Positions 1-7,597 of a stretch of DNA of 42,172 nt are shown here, piece by piece. Origin of the DNA: Pseudomonas sp. KK4. GTDB lineage: Bacteria; Pseudomonadota; Gammaproteobacteria; Pseudomonadales; Pseudomonadaceae. The notes beneath the pieces were generated by a model that saw nothing but the letters and a program-made list of their open reading frames with translations, did not search any database and was not told the origin of the DNA. Every line of letters begins with the position of its first letter. Position 1 is the first letter of the stretch. Both the position numbers and the translations under genes were made by a program. The stretch lies in NCBI RefSeq assembly GCF_001984065.1, contig NZ_LYVP01000049.1, positions 1 through 42,172 on the forward strand, given 5' to 3'.

Positions 1-49
1 TCGATAACCAGCTTTACACTCAGACCACCGCCGCTACCATGGGTTCGCC

Positions 50-631
50 ATGTCGACATTAGATGAAGAAGATCGCCGCGAATACTACCGTATCGAGGAC
101 ACGATCGCACTGGAAATTCGGCCCCTGTCCGCTCCCGAAGCCGCAGGCCAGGAAGTGTTGCAGGATGCTTCCCCACTCTTCAACCTGCTCAGCGAATTGC
201 ACCTCAGTGAATTCGAGTCGCAGCACCTGTTGCGCCAGATCAGCGAGCGCGACCGCAACATCGCGGCCTTCCTCAAATCCCAGAACAAACGCATCGATCT
301 GCTCAGTCAGGTGATCGCCATCACGGTGCTGGGGCAGATCGGCGAACCGCAGCCGGTGATCATCTCCGAGGGAGGCGTCGACTTTCAGCACCCTACGCCG
401 ATTGCCGTCAACGCGCGCCTGTCAGTCAAGCTGGTGCTGATGCCCCAGGCCCTTGGTCTGTTGCTGCGCGCGCGCGTCACCCACTGTGATCGCAAGGGTG
501 AGGGTTACGACGTCGGCACCGAGTTCGAACACCTGACCGATGCCCAGCGCCAACTGCTGGCCCGGCACATCTTGCAAAAGCAGGCCCAGGAACGACGCCA
601 GGCCCGCGAACTACTCGAATCAGGCAATTAA
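50..631 (+). CDS. PilZ-domain protein with long helical insertion
   Basis: A 193-residue cytoplasmic protein, probably a c-di-GMP-related regulator. An RxxxR motif (R10-R14, in RREYYR) sits at the N-terminus. The second PilZ signature is at about residues 104-109 (IxSEGG), where the usual Asp/Asn is Ile104. A predominantly helical segment of about 85 residues (30-95, Leu/Glu/Arg rich) separates the two motifs, followed by beta-strand-like sequence (120-160) and a charged C-terminal helix. No signal peptide or membrane segment is seen. Position beside the glycerophosphodiesterase and sthA genes matches PAO1 PA2989, listed among the PilZ proteins of that strain (from memory). The phosphodiesterase gene follows after 14 bases, so the two are probably co-transcribed. 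Whether it still binds c-di-GMP is uncertain. An ATG at 39 is out of frame. Confidence 0.85.
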   Translation: MSTLDEEDRREYYRIEDTIALEIRPLSAPEAAGQEVLQDASPLFNLLSELHLSEFESQHLLRQISERDRNIAAFLKSQNKRIDLLSQVIAITVLGQIGEPQPVIISEGGVDFQHPTPIAVNARLSVKLVLMPQALGLLLRARVTHCDRKGEGYDVGTEFEHLTDAQRQLLARHILQKQAQERRQARELLESGN

Positions 632-645
632 TTTAAGGAAGAACC

Positions 646-1368
646 GTGACCCTCATCTACGGCCACCGCGGCGCCAAGGGCGAAGCACCGGAAAACACCC
701 TGACCAGTTTTCAGGAATGCCTCAAGCACGGCGTTCGCCGTTGCGAACTGGACCTGCACCTGTCCAAGGACGGCGAGCTGATGGTCATCCACGACCCGAC
801 GCTCAAGCGCACCACCGACCGGCGGGGCAAGGTCGTCGAGCACACCGCTGCCGAGCTGGTGACCTACGACGCGCGCAAGGGCGGGCCGGGCTGGATCAAG
901 CCGTGCCCGATCCCAACGCTGGAAGAATTGTTCGAGAAATGCGACTTCGAGCACTGGCAACTGGAAGTCAAAAGCGCTTCGCGCACCCGTGCTGCGACCA
1001 CTGTGCTGGCGATCCGTGAAATGGCCCAGCGCCATGGCCTGCTGGACAAGGTGACGATCACCTCGAGCTCACGGGAAGTGTTGAAAGCCGCGCTGGATCT
1101 GGTGCCGGACGTATCGCGCGGATTGGTGGCCGAATACGCCTGGCTCGACCCGTTGAAGGTCGCGGCAAGCTATGGTTGCGAGATTCTGGCGCTGAACTGG
1201 ACCCTGTGCACGCCGGAACGCCTGCAGAAGGCGCAGCGTCAGGGGCTGCATGTGTCGGTGTGGACCGTCAACGAGCCTGCGCTGATGCGCAGACTCGCCG
1301 ACTTCGGCGTTGACAGCCTGATTACAGACTTTCCCGGTTTGGCCACTGCCACCCTCGAGAATTGCTGA
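646..1368 (+). CDS. Glycerophosphodiester phosphodiesterase
   Basis: A 240-residue enzyme of the GDPD family, which hydrolyses glycerophosphodiesters to glycerol-3-phosphate and an alcohol. The family's first catalytic block is at residues 7-18 (HRGAKGEAPENT), followed by the metal/acid block ELDLHLSKDGELMVIHDPTLKRTT (residues about 39-62, with the Glu-x-Asp pair and the second catalytic His). The C-terminal strands include WTVNEP and SLITDFPG, typical of the TIM-barrel end. There is no signal peptide, so it is cytoplasmic and UgpQ-like rather than periplasmic GlpQ. The start is GTG at 646 with a good AAGGAAG ribosome-binding site. It lies 14 bases after the PilZ gene and converges on sthA. 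Confidence 0.93.
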   Translation: MTLIYGHRGAKGEAPENTLTSFQECLKHGVRRCELDLHLSKDGELMVIHDPTLKRTTDRRGKVVEHTAAELVTYDARKGGPGWIKPCPIPTLEELFEKCDFEHWQLEVKSASRTRAATTVLAIREMAQRHGLLDKVTITSSSREVLKAALDLVPDVSRGLVAEYAWLDPLKVAASYGCEILALNWTLCTPERLQKAQRQGLHVSVWTVNEPALMRRLADFGVDSLITDFPGLATATLENC

Positions 1369-1410
1369 AATCGGTCTCCCCGGCCGGCTCAGGCCACCGG
1401 CCGGAGCCGC

Positions 1411-2805
1411 TCAAAAAAGCCGGTTGAGACCATCGTAAGCCGCTACCCGATAGGCTTCGGCCATGGTCGGGTAGTTGAACGTGGTGTTGACGAAGTACTT
1501 CAGGGTGTTGAGCTCGCCCGGCTGGTTCATGATCGCCTGGCCGATGTGCACGATCTCCGAGGCCTGGTAGCCGAAGCAGTGCACGCCCAGCACTTCCAGG
1601 GTTTCGCGGTGGAACAGGATCTTCAGCATGCCTTGCGGCTCGCCGGCGATCTGCGCACGGGCCATGCTCTTGAAGAAGGCCTTGCCCACTTCGTACGGCA
1701 CCTTGGCCTGGGTCAGTTCCTGCTCGTTCTTGCCGATTGAGCTGATCTCCGGAATGGTGTAGATCCCGGTCGGTACGTCATTGACGAAGCGCCAGCTGCC
1801 GTTATCGACGATGCTGCCAGCGGCCGAACGGCCCTGGTCATGGGCGGCACTGGCCAGGCTCGGCCAGCCGATCACGTCGCCGGCGCCGTAGATGTTCTGG
1901 ATGCCGGTGCGGTAAGCCTCGTCGACTTCGATCTGGCCACGGCTGTTGACCTTGACGCCGATGTTTTCCAGACCCAACTGATCGGTGTTGCCGGTGCGGC
2001 CGTTGCACCAGAGCAAGGCATCGGCCTTGATCTTCTTGCCGGACTTGAGGTGCAGGATCACGCCGTTGTCCACGCCTTCGACCCGGTCGTACTCTTCGTT
2101 GTGGCGAACGGTGATGTTGTTGTTGCTGAAGTGATAGCTCAACGCCTGGGAGATTTCCGAGTCGAGGAAGCTCAGCAACTGACCACGGTTGTCCACCAGC
2201 TCCACCAGAACCCCCAGACCACTGAAGATCGAAGCGTATTCGCAACCGATCACGCCTGCGCCGTAAACGATGAGTTTGCGCGGGGTATGGCCAAGGCTGA
2301 GGATGGTGTCGCTATCGTAGATACGCGGGTGGTGGAAATCGATATCGGCCGGGCGATACGGCCGTGAGCCGGTGGCGATGATGATGTGCTTGGCCACCAG
2401 TTTCTCGACCACACCGTTGGCGCAGACCACTTCGATGGTTTGCTCGTCGGCGAAGCTGCCGGTGCCGAAGAACACATCGACGCGGTTGCGGGCGTAGTAG
2501 CCGGTGCGCGATGCGACTTGTTTGGAGATGACTTTCTCGGCGCTTTTGAGCACGTCCGGGAACGAGAACCAGCGCGGCTCACCAATGGCCCGGAACATCG
2601 GGTTGGTATTGAACTGCATGATCTGCCGGACCGAGTGACGCAGGGCCTTGGACGGGATGGTACCCAAGTGGGTGCAGTTGCCGCCGACCTGACGACGGCT
2701 ATCGACCATCGCCACCTTGCGCCCTGCCTTGGCGGCGTTCATTGCCGCGCCTTCTCCCGCCGGGCCGGAACCCAACACCACCACGTCGTAGTTGTAGACA
2801 GCCAT
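1411..2805 (-). CDS. sthA: Soluble pyridine nucleotide transhydrogenase
   Basis: A 464-residue FAD flavoprotein that transfers reducing equivalents between NADPH and NAD+ in the cytoplasm. The N-terminal FAD-binding motif GSGPAGEGAA is at residues 12-21. The redox-active pair found in dihydrolipoamide dehydrogenases is replaced by CTHLGTIPSK (about 45-54), which has a single Cys, as expected for SthA. A second Rossmann motif (GAGVIGCEYA, about 182-191) and a C-terminal dimerisation domain (FNYPTMAEAYRVAA) are present. Full family length. The ATG is preceded by a GAGGAG ribosome-binding site. The upstream gene on the same strand, apbE, ends 207 bases away, so sthA probably has its own promoter. 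Confidence 0.97.
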   Translation of the reverse strand: MAVYNYDVVVLGSGPAGEGAAMNAAKAGRKVAMVDSRRQVGGNCTHLGTIPSKALRHSVRQIMQFNTNPMFRAIGEPRWFSFPDVLKSAEKVISKQVASRTGYYARNRVDVFFGTGSFADEQTIEVVCANGVVEKLVAKHIIIATGSRPYRPADIDFHHPRIYDSDTILSLGHTPRKLIVYGAGVIGCEYASIFSGLGVLVELVDNRGQLLSFLDSEISQALSYHFSNNNITVRHNEEYDRVEGVDNGVILHLKSGKKIKADALLWCNGRTGNTDQLGLENIGVKVNSRGQIEVDEAYRTGIQNIYGAGDVIGWPSLASAAHDQGRSAAGSIVDNGSWRFVNDVPTGIYTIPEISSIGKNEQELTQAKVPYEVGKAFFKSMARAQIAGEPQGMLKILFHRETLEVLGVHCFGYQASEIVHIGQAIMNQPGELNTLKYFVNTTFNYPTMAEAYRVAAYDGLNRLF

Positions 2806-3012
2806 GCGTACTCCTCAGAACAGGCCGCGGCACCCTCGGCACCTGCGGCTAAATCACGCCCATCTGTGGCGTGAAGGAACAATTTGGGGTCAGTGCAGAA
2901 CCCGGACACAGTCTATAGAAGCGTCAACGCCGCGCACATTAACCCTTGGTCGCGTCGTAGGCTAGTTTTGCCTGCACTACAACGCCAGTCTTCAATGCTC
3001 GAATCGCCGCAA

Positions 3013-4038
3013 TCATTCGGCTTTTCCAGCGCCGAGGCGCTCAAAAGCCTGACTGGTGCGTGTGACGAAACCTGTATCGGCACGCATCACAAAAAATGCT
3101 GCGATATCGTGCTTTTGCGCATAATCCCAGCCACGCTCGGGGCCGAGAATCAGCAACAGCGTCGATAAGCCATCGGCCATCATCGCCGAAGGATGAATCA
3201 CCGTGACCGACGCCAGCGCATGGGCGACCGGCGCGCCGGTGCGGGCATCGAAAGTGTGGGAATAACGCTGGCCACCCTGTTCGAAATAATTGCGGTAGTC
3301 GCCGGAGGTGGACAGGCCGTAACCGTCGATGGTGACGATGCGTTCGGCCACCTGTCGGTCGTCACGGGGCTCTTCCAGGGCGATGCGCCAGGGTGAACCG
3401 TCGAGTTTGCTGCCGGCTGCCTTGAGTTCCCCGGTCGCCTCGGCGAGGTAGTTGTGGATGCCCAGCGCTTCGAGCCTTGCGGCGATCAAATCGACCGCGT
3501 AGCCCGCCGCGATGCTGTTGAAATCGACTTCGACGGCGGCATCCTTGCACAGCTGATTACCCTCGATGCGCAGATGGCCGTGCCCGACTCGCTGCCGTAC
3601 TTCGGCAAGCGCTACGGCGCTGGGGACTTTTTCGTCGCGGGCCTGGGGACCGAACCCCCAAAGATTGAGCAGCGGCTCCACCGTCAAATCGTAGGAGCCA
3701 TCGCTTTGCTCCGACAATTGCTCGCCGACGCGGACCAGTTCCAGGACCGACGGCGGCATTGCCTGACAGCGGTTGGCCGGCAACTGGTTGAAGCGATCGA
3801 TATCGGAGTCGCTGCGATAGGTGGAGAGTTGCCGGTCGACTTCAGCGAGGATCGTTTCCACCTCGACCTGGACTCCTGCCGCCGCCGGCAATCCGGCCTG
3901 GCGCACATATTTGATCGAATACGTACTGCCCATGGTCGGGCCGGTGATGTTCTCCAACGAATCGCCGTTGCCGCAGGCGGACAATAGGGTGATCAAACTC
4001 ATTAGACCGAACCGCAGCAACTTCAACAAATCCGGCAT
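3013..4038 (-). CDS. apbE: FAD:protein FMN transferase (ApbE lipoprotein)
   Basis: A 341-residue periplasmic lipoprotein. ApbE enzymes attach FMN covalently to Thr/Ser of NqrB, NqrC, RnfD/G and similar flavoproteins, using FAD. A signal peptide of about 22 residues ends in a lipobox (LLSAC, Cys about residue 22). The mature part has the family motifs MGSTYSIKY, a central DFNSIAAGYAVD and the C-terminal HTFDARTGAP metal/FAD site. I prefer the ATG at 4038 because it opens the lipoprotein signal; the frame is open to a TTG at 4056. In PAO1 this gene sits between nqrM and the nqr operon (from memory); here neither is visible, and an MFS gene lies upstream behind a REP pair. Function as an FMN transferase is well supported; the substrate is unknown. 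Confidence 0.93.
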   Translation of the reverse strand: MPDLLKLLRFGLMSLITLLSACGNGDSLENITGPTMGSTYSIKYVRQAGLPAAAGVQVEVETILAEVDRQLSTYRSDSDIDRFNQLPANRCQAMPPSVLELVRVGEQLSEQSDGSYDLTVEPLLNLWGFGPQARDEKVPSAVALAEVRQRVGHGHLRIEGNQLCKDAAVEVDFNSIAAGYAVDLIAARLEALGIHNYLAEATGELKAAGSKLDGSPWRIALEEPRDDRQVAERIVTIDGYGLSTSGDYRNYFEQGGQRYSHTFDARTGAPVAHALASVTVIHPSAMMADGLSTLLLILGPERGWDYAQKHDIAAFFVMRADTGFVTRTSQAFERLGAGKAE

Positions 4039-4082
4039 CCCCTGACACACCGACAAGATCCGCCATTATGCGATAGAACGGT

Positions 4083-4165
4083 GGGAGCGGGCTTGCTCGC
4101 GAAAGCGGCGTGTCAGGCAATCTCATATTGACTGACACGCCGCTTTCGCAAGCAAGCCCGCTCCC
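4083..4165. repeat. Inverted REP pair (REPIN-like), type A
   Basis: Two copies of a REP sequence starting GGGAGCGGGCTTGC face each other, with an inner inverted repeat GTGTCAG/CTGACAC and a short spacer. The whole unit can fold into one long hairpin. It fills the gap upstream of apbE. The same REP family recurs near 14.36, 34.63 and 42.11 kb. Confidence 0.9.
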
Positions 4166-4381
4166 GCATTGGATCTGCCGGTACTAATTCCTTCCAGACA
4201 CCAACCGAGGCCGGTTAATGGCCAGATCGTTTAAGCAGCAAGCTAATTAATTGTTGCCTATCCATCCCCTCAGTCATATTGTTTCAAAGTGTTGCAACGG
4301 AACGCCAAGTTCCCGGCGACAGGGAGAGATGCTTCTGAATCAGGGATTTCCGACCAGTCAGCCAAAAGCGAGTACGTCCAA

Positions 4382-5680
4382 ATGTCCTCTGAAACGGGCA
4401 AAGGCAAGGCGATTTTTCGCGTTGTCAGCGGTAATTTCCTCGAGATGTTCGACTTCATGGTCTACGGCTTTTACGCCACGGCCATCGCCAAAACCTTCTT
4501 CCCTGCCGATAGCGCGTTCGCCTCATTGATGTTGTCGCTGGCGACCTTCGGCGCCGGTTTCCTGATGCGTCCCTTGGGGGCAATTTTCCTCGGGGCCTAT
4601 ATCGATCGCCACGGCCGCCGACAGGGGCTCATCATCACCCTGGCCCTGATGGCTGCCGGTACGGTGTTGATTGCCTGCGTGCCCGGTTACGCCACCCTCG
4701 GCGTCGCCGCACCGCTGATCGTCCTGTTCGGTCGCTTACTGCAAGGCTTCTCGGCGGGTGTGGAGCTCGGTGGCGTGTCGGTGTACCTGGCGGAAATTTC
4801 CACGCCGGGTCGTAAAGGCTTCTTCGTCAGCTGGCAGTCCGCCAGTCAGCAGGCCGCCGTGGTGTTCGCCGGGTTGCTGGGGGTCGGTTTGAACCACTGG
4901 CTGAGCCCTGAGCAAATGGGCGATTGGGGCTGGCGCGTGCCGTTCCTGATCGGCTGCATGATCGTGCCGGTCATCTTCGTGATTCGTCGCTCCCTGGAGG
5001 AAACGCCGGAGTTCCAGGCGCGCAAACACCGCCCTACCCTGCGCGATATCGTCCGTTCGATCAGTCAGAATTTCGGCCTCGTCATTGCCGGCATGGCACT
5101 GGTGGTGATGACCACCGTGTCGTTCTACCTGATCACCGCTTATACCCCGACCTTCGGCAAGGCCGAGCTGCATTTGTCGGACATGGATGCGTTGCTGGTC
5201 ACGGTATGCATCGGTCTGTCGAACTTCTTCTGGCTGCCAGTGATGGGTTCGGTTTCCGACAAAATCGGGCGCAAACCCCTACTACTGGTCGCGACCATTC
5301 TGGCGATCCTCACCGCCTACCCGGCGCTGTCATGGTTGGTGGCCAACCCAAGCTTCAGCCATTTGCTGCTCGTCGAGTTGTGGTTGTCGTTCCTCTATGG
5401 CTCGTACAACGGCGCCATGGTGGTGGCCCTGACCGAGATCATGCCAGTGGAAGTGCGTACCACCGGATTCTCACTGGCCTATAGCCTGGCGACAGCGACG
5501 TTTGGCGGTTTCACGCCGGCAGCCTGCACCTACCTGATCCATGTGCTGGATAACAAAGCGGCACCGGGCATCTGGCTGAGCGCGGCGGCGGTGCTGGGTT
5601 TGATTGCGACGCTGGTGCTGTTCCGGGGTAACCGCCATGAACTGCGCACAGCGCAAGCCGCGGTGGTTCGCGGCGCCTGA
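4382..5680 (+). CDS. MFS citrate/tricarballylate:H+ symporter-like transporter
   Basis: A 432-residue inner-membrane transporter of the major facilitator superfamily, with 12 predicted hydrophobic segments. It fits the metabolite:H+ symporter subfamily (citrate CitA, tricarballylate TcuC, also shikimate/proline types). The N-terminal pattern VVSGNFLEMFDFMVYGFYA is typical of this subfamily, as is the loop 2-3 motif IDRHGRRQGL. A second such motif, VSDKIGRKPLLL, lies between segments 8 and 9. The reading frame is open to 4289, but the ATG at 4382 gives the family's usual length of about 431 residues, although the ribosome-binding site there is weak. No catabolic partner genes are adjacent, so the substrate is inferred from family only. 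The gene converges on gap across a bidirectional terminator. Confidence 0.85.
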   Translation: MSSETGKGKAIFRVVSGNFLEMFDFMVYGFYATAIAKTFFPADSAFASLMLSLATFGAGFLMRPLGAIFLGAYIDRHGRRQGLIITLALMAAGTVLIACVPGYATLGVAAPLIVLFGRLLQGFSAGVELGGVSVYLAEISTPGRKGFFVSWQSASQQAAVVFAGLLGVGLNHWLSPEQMGDWGWRVPFLIGCMIVPVIFVIRRSLEETPEFQARKHRPTLRDIVRSISQNFGLVIAGMALVVMTTVSFYLITAYTPTFGKAELHLSDMDALLVTVCIGLSNFFWLPVMGSVSDKIGRKPLLLVATILAILTAYPALSWLVANPSFSHLLLVELWLSFLYGSYNGAMVVALTEIMPVEVRTTGFSLAYSLATATFGGFTPAACTYLIHVLDNKAAPGIWLSAAAVLGLIATLVLFRGNRHELRTAQAAVVRGA

Positions 5681-5721
5681 TAGGCCGCCATCGCGGGCAA
5701 GCCCGGATAAAACACCCGCAC

Positions 5722-5755
5722 AAAAAAAACGCCCCGACCAAGGTCGGGGCGTTTT
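5722..5755. terminator. Bidirectional terminator between MFS gene and gap
   Basis: Perfect inverted repeat with arms 5726-5739 and 5742-5755 (core CGCCCCGACC/GGTCGGGGCG), flanked by an A-run on the left and a T-run on the right, so it can stop transcription from both sides. Just upstream, 5690-5706 resembles half a REP sequence (CATCGCGGGCAAGCCCG). Confidence 0.92.
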
Positions 5756-5771
5756 CATGAGCGGCTGAAGC

Positions 5772-7220
5772 TTAGCGCGGGAATGCTGGCGGGTTTACAC
5801 CGGCCATGTCTTCCATCACGCGAACCACCTGGCAGCTGTAACCGAATTCGTTGTCGTACCAGACGTACAGAACAACGCGGTTATCCTGGGTGATGGTTGC
5901 CTCGGCATCCACCACGCCAGCGTGACGCGAACCTACGAAGTCAGTGGAAACCACTTCCTGGGAGCTGACGTAGTCGATCTGCTTGTGCAGATCCGAGTGC
6001 ATGGCCATCTGGCGCAGGTACTCGTTGATTTCGTCGCGGGTGGTGGCCTTTTCCAGGTTCAGGTTCAGGATGGCCATCGACACGTTCGGCGTAGGAACGC
6101 GGATCGCGTTACCGGTCAGCTTGCCCTTGAGCACTGGCAGCGCCTTGGCGGCTGCAGTGGCGGCACCGGTCTCGGTGATCACCATGTTCAGTGGTGCGGC
6201 GCGGCCACGACGGCTGCCCTTGTGGAAGTTGTCGATCAGGTTCTGGTCGTTGGTGAACGAGTGAACGGTTTCGACGTGGCCGTTGACGATGCCGAACTTG
6301 TCGTTGACTGCCTTGAGCACCGGCACGATGGCGTTGGTGGTGCAGGAAGCCGCCGAGATGATCTTGTCGTCGGCGGTGATTTCGCCGTGGTTGATGCCGT
6401 GAACGATGTTCTTCAGCGCGCCCTTGCCAGGTGCAGTGAGGATCACGCGGGCAGCGCCCGGGCATGCCAGGTGCTGGCCCAGACCGTCGGCGTCACGCCA
6501 TACACCGGTGTTGTCGACGATCAGCGCGTTTTCGATGCCGTACTGGGTGTAGTCGACTTCGGCCGGGCTCTTGGCGTAGATCACCTGGATCAGGTTACCG
6601 TTGGCGGTGATGGTGTTGTTGGCTTCATCGATGGTGATGGTGCCATCGAACGGGCCATGAACCGAGTCGCGACGCAGCAGGCTGGCACGCTTGACCAGGT
6701 CGTTCTCGGCGCCTTTGCGCACGACGATGGCGCGCAGACGCAGGCCGTCGCCACCACCGGTTTTCTCGATCAGGATGCGCGCCAGCAGACGGCCGATACG
6801 ACCGAAGCCGTAGAGGACAACGTCGGTGCCTTTGCGGGCGCAAGCGTTCTGCTGACCAACGACATCGGCCAGTTCTTCACGGACGAACTGCTCGGCAGTG
6901 CGGCCATTGCCTTCGGCCTTGAATTTGGCCGCCAGCTTGCCCAGGTCCACCGAAGCGGCGCCGAGCTTGAGCTCGCTCATCGCCTTGAGTAGCGGGAATG
7001 TTTCGTGGACGGACAGTTCGCTGTCGTCGGACTGACGGTGACGAGCAAAGCGGTGAGCTTTGAGAATCGCAATGACTGAACGATTGATCAGGCTGCGGCC
7101 ATAGATCGAGCTCACCACGTTGTTATTGCGGTAGAGCTGACCGATAAGCGGAATCATCGCTTCTGCGAGTGCTTCACGGTCGATCCATTCACCAAGACAC
7201 TGGTCGGGCTTCTGAGTCAC
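5772..7220 (-). CDS. gap: Glyceraldehyde-3-phosphate dehydrogenase, long form
   Basis: A 482-residue GAPDH. Ordinary GAPDHs have about 335 residues; here about 130 extra N-terminal residues precede the NAD-binding motif (GFGRIGRLLA). The catalytic Cys is at about residue 293 (ISAASCTTNA), followed by the His-containing block HSFTNDQNL and the C-terminal YDNEFGYS. This long form is a known Pseudomonas type (PA3001 in PAO1, from memory), distinct from the gap next to edd. I chose the GTG at 7220 because GGAAGG lies 5 bases upstream. An in-frame ATG at 7235 (beginning MWKVPV) is the alternative and has no good ribosome-binding site. The gene is divergent from mfd and shares its long intergenic region. 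Confidence 0.93.
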   Translation of the reverse strand: MTQKPDQCLGEWIDREALAEAMIPLIGQLYRNNNVVSSIYGRSLINRSVIAILKAHRFARHRQSDDSELSVHETFPLLKAMSELKLGAASVDLGKLAAKFKAEGNGRTAEQFVREELADVVGQQNACARKGTDVVLYGFGRIGRLLARILIEKTGGGDGLRLRAIVVRKGAENDLVKRASLLRRDSVHGPFDGTITIDEANNTITANGNLIQVIYAKSPAEVDYTQYGIENALIVDNTGVWRDADGLGQHLACPGAARVILTAPGKGALKNIVHGINHGEITADDKIISAASCTTNAIVPVLKAVNDKFGIVNGHVETVHSFTNDQNLIDNFHKGSRRGRAAPLNMVITETGAATAAAKALPVLKGKLTGNAIRVPTPNVSMAILNLNLEKATTRDEINEYLRQMAMHSDLHKQIDYVSSQEVVSTDFVGSRHAGVVDAEATITQDNRVVLYVWYDNEFGYSCQVVRVMEDMAGVNPPAFPR

Positions 7221-7597
7221 GGGAACCTTCCACATGTAGGGGCAGAAAAAAGGGGCTACATTATGCCGCCGAGTGCCCCACGTAGCAATGCGCGCTTGTC
7301 GTACTCCCCGTAACAAATTTCTCTCCAAAAAAATTACGCTGCGCTGAAGCCCAGTAAAACCGGGGCTTCCAGCATCGTCAATTTTTTGAGTAACGCGCGC
7401 ACTTGTCCGTAACCATCCGTAACACCGGTTGGTTTTGCCACTACATAATCAGCAAATTTCGGTAAAAAATCGCAGGATTTTGTCTTTACCACTACATTTC
7501 GCTCAAGCCGCGTAATAGACACATCTGCAACTGACAGCCGGCACCCGAGACCGTTACAATTACCGACTTTGTCGCAACGCTTGGAGCTCAACCTTCC
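7221..7597. promoter_or_regulatory. gap-mfd divergent intergenic region with mfd promoter
   Basis: A 377-base stretch without a convincing gene. A good sigma-70-type promoter for mfd is visible: CTGACA at 7531-7536, an 18-base spacer and TACAAT at 7555-7560. Other structure includes two 9-base direct repeats CCACTACAT (7438-7446 and 7489-7497), three CCGTAAC copies (7308, 7407, 7417) and a hairpin GAAGCCC/GGGCTTC (7346-7352 with 7363-7369). The gap promoter must lie here on the reverse strand, but I cannot place it firmly. An 85-codon open frame on the reverse strand (7334-7591) has no recognisable protein and was not called. Confidence 0.55.

Noticed and set aside
1..49. Possible end of an upstream gene at the left edge
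   Set aside because: Too short to read a frame or a promoter with confidence; left unannotated.
2884..3168. A 94-codon forward open frame between sthA and apbE
   Set aside because: It runs into the apbE 3' end antisense, lacks a ribosome-binding site and is not an NqrM homologue (wrong strand, wrong Cys pattern).
4251..4529. Open frame upstream of and overlapping the MFS gene, with an AGGGAGAG site before an ATG at 4329
   Set aside because: The encoded sequence is Ser/Arg/Pro rich without a domain and overlaps the clear MFS frame; treated as chance.
7334..7591. An 85-codon open frame on the reverse strand between gap and mfd
   Set aside because: It covers the mfd promoter, has no ribosome-binding site and no resemblance to known proteins; better explained as regulatory DNA.
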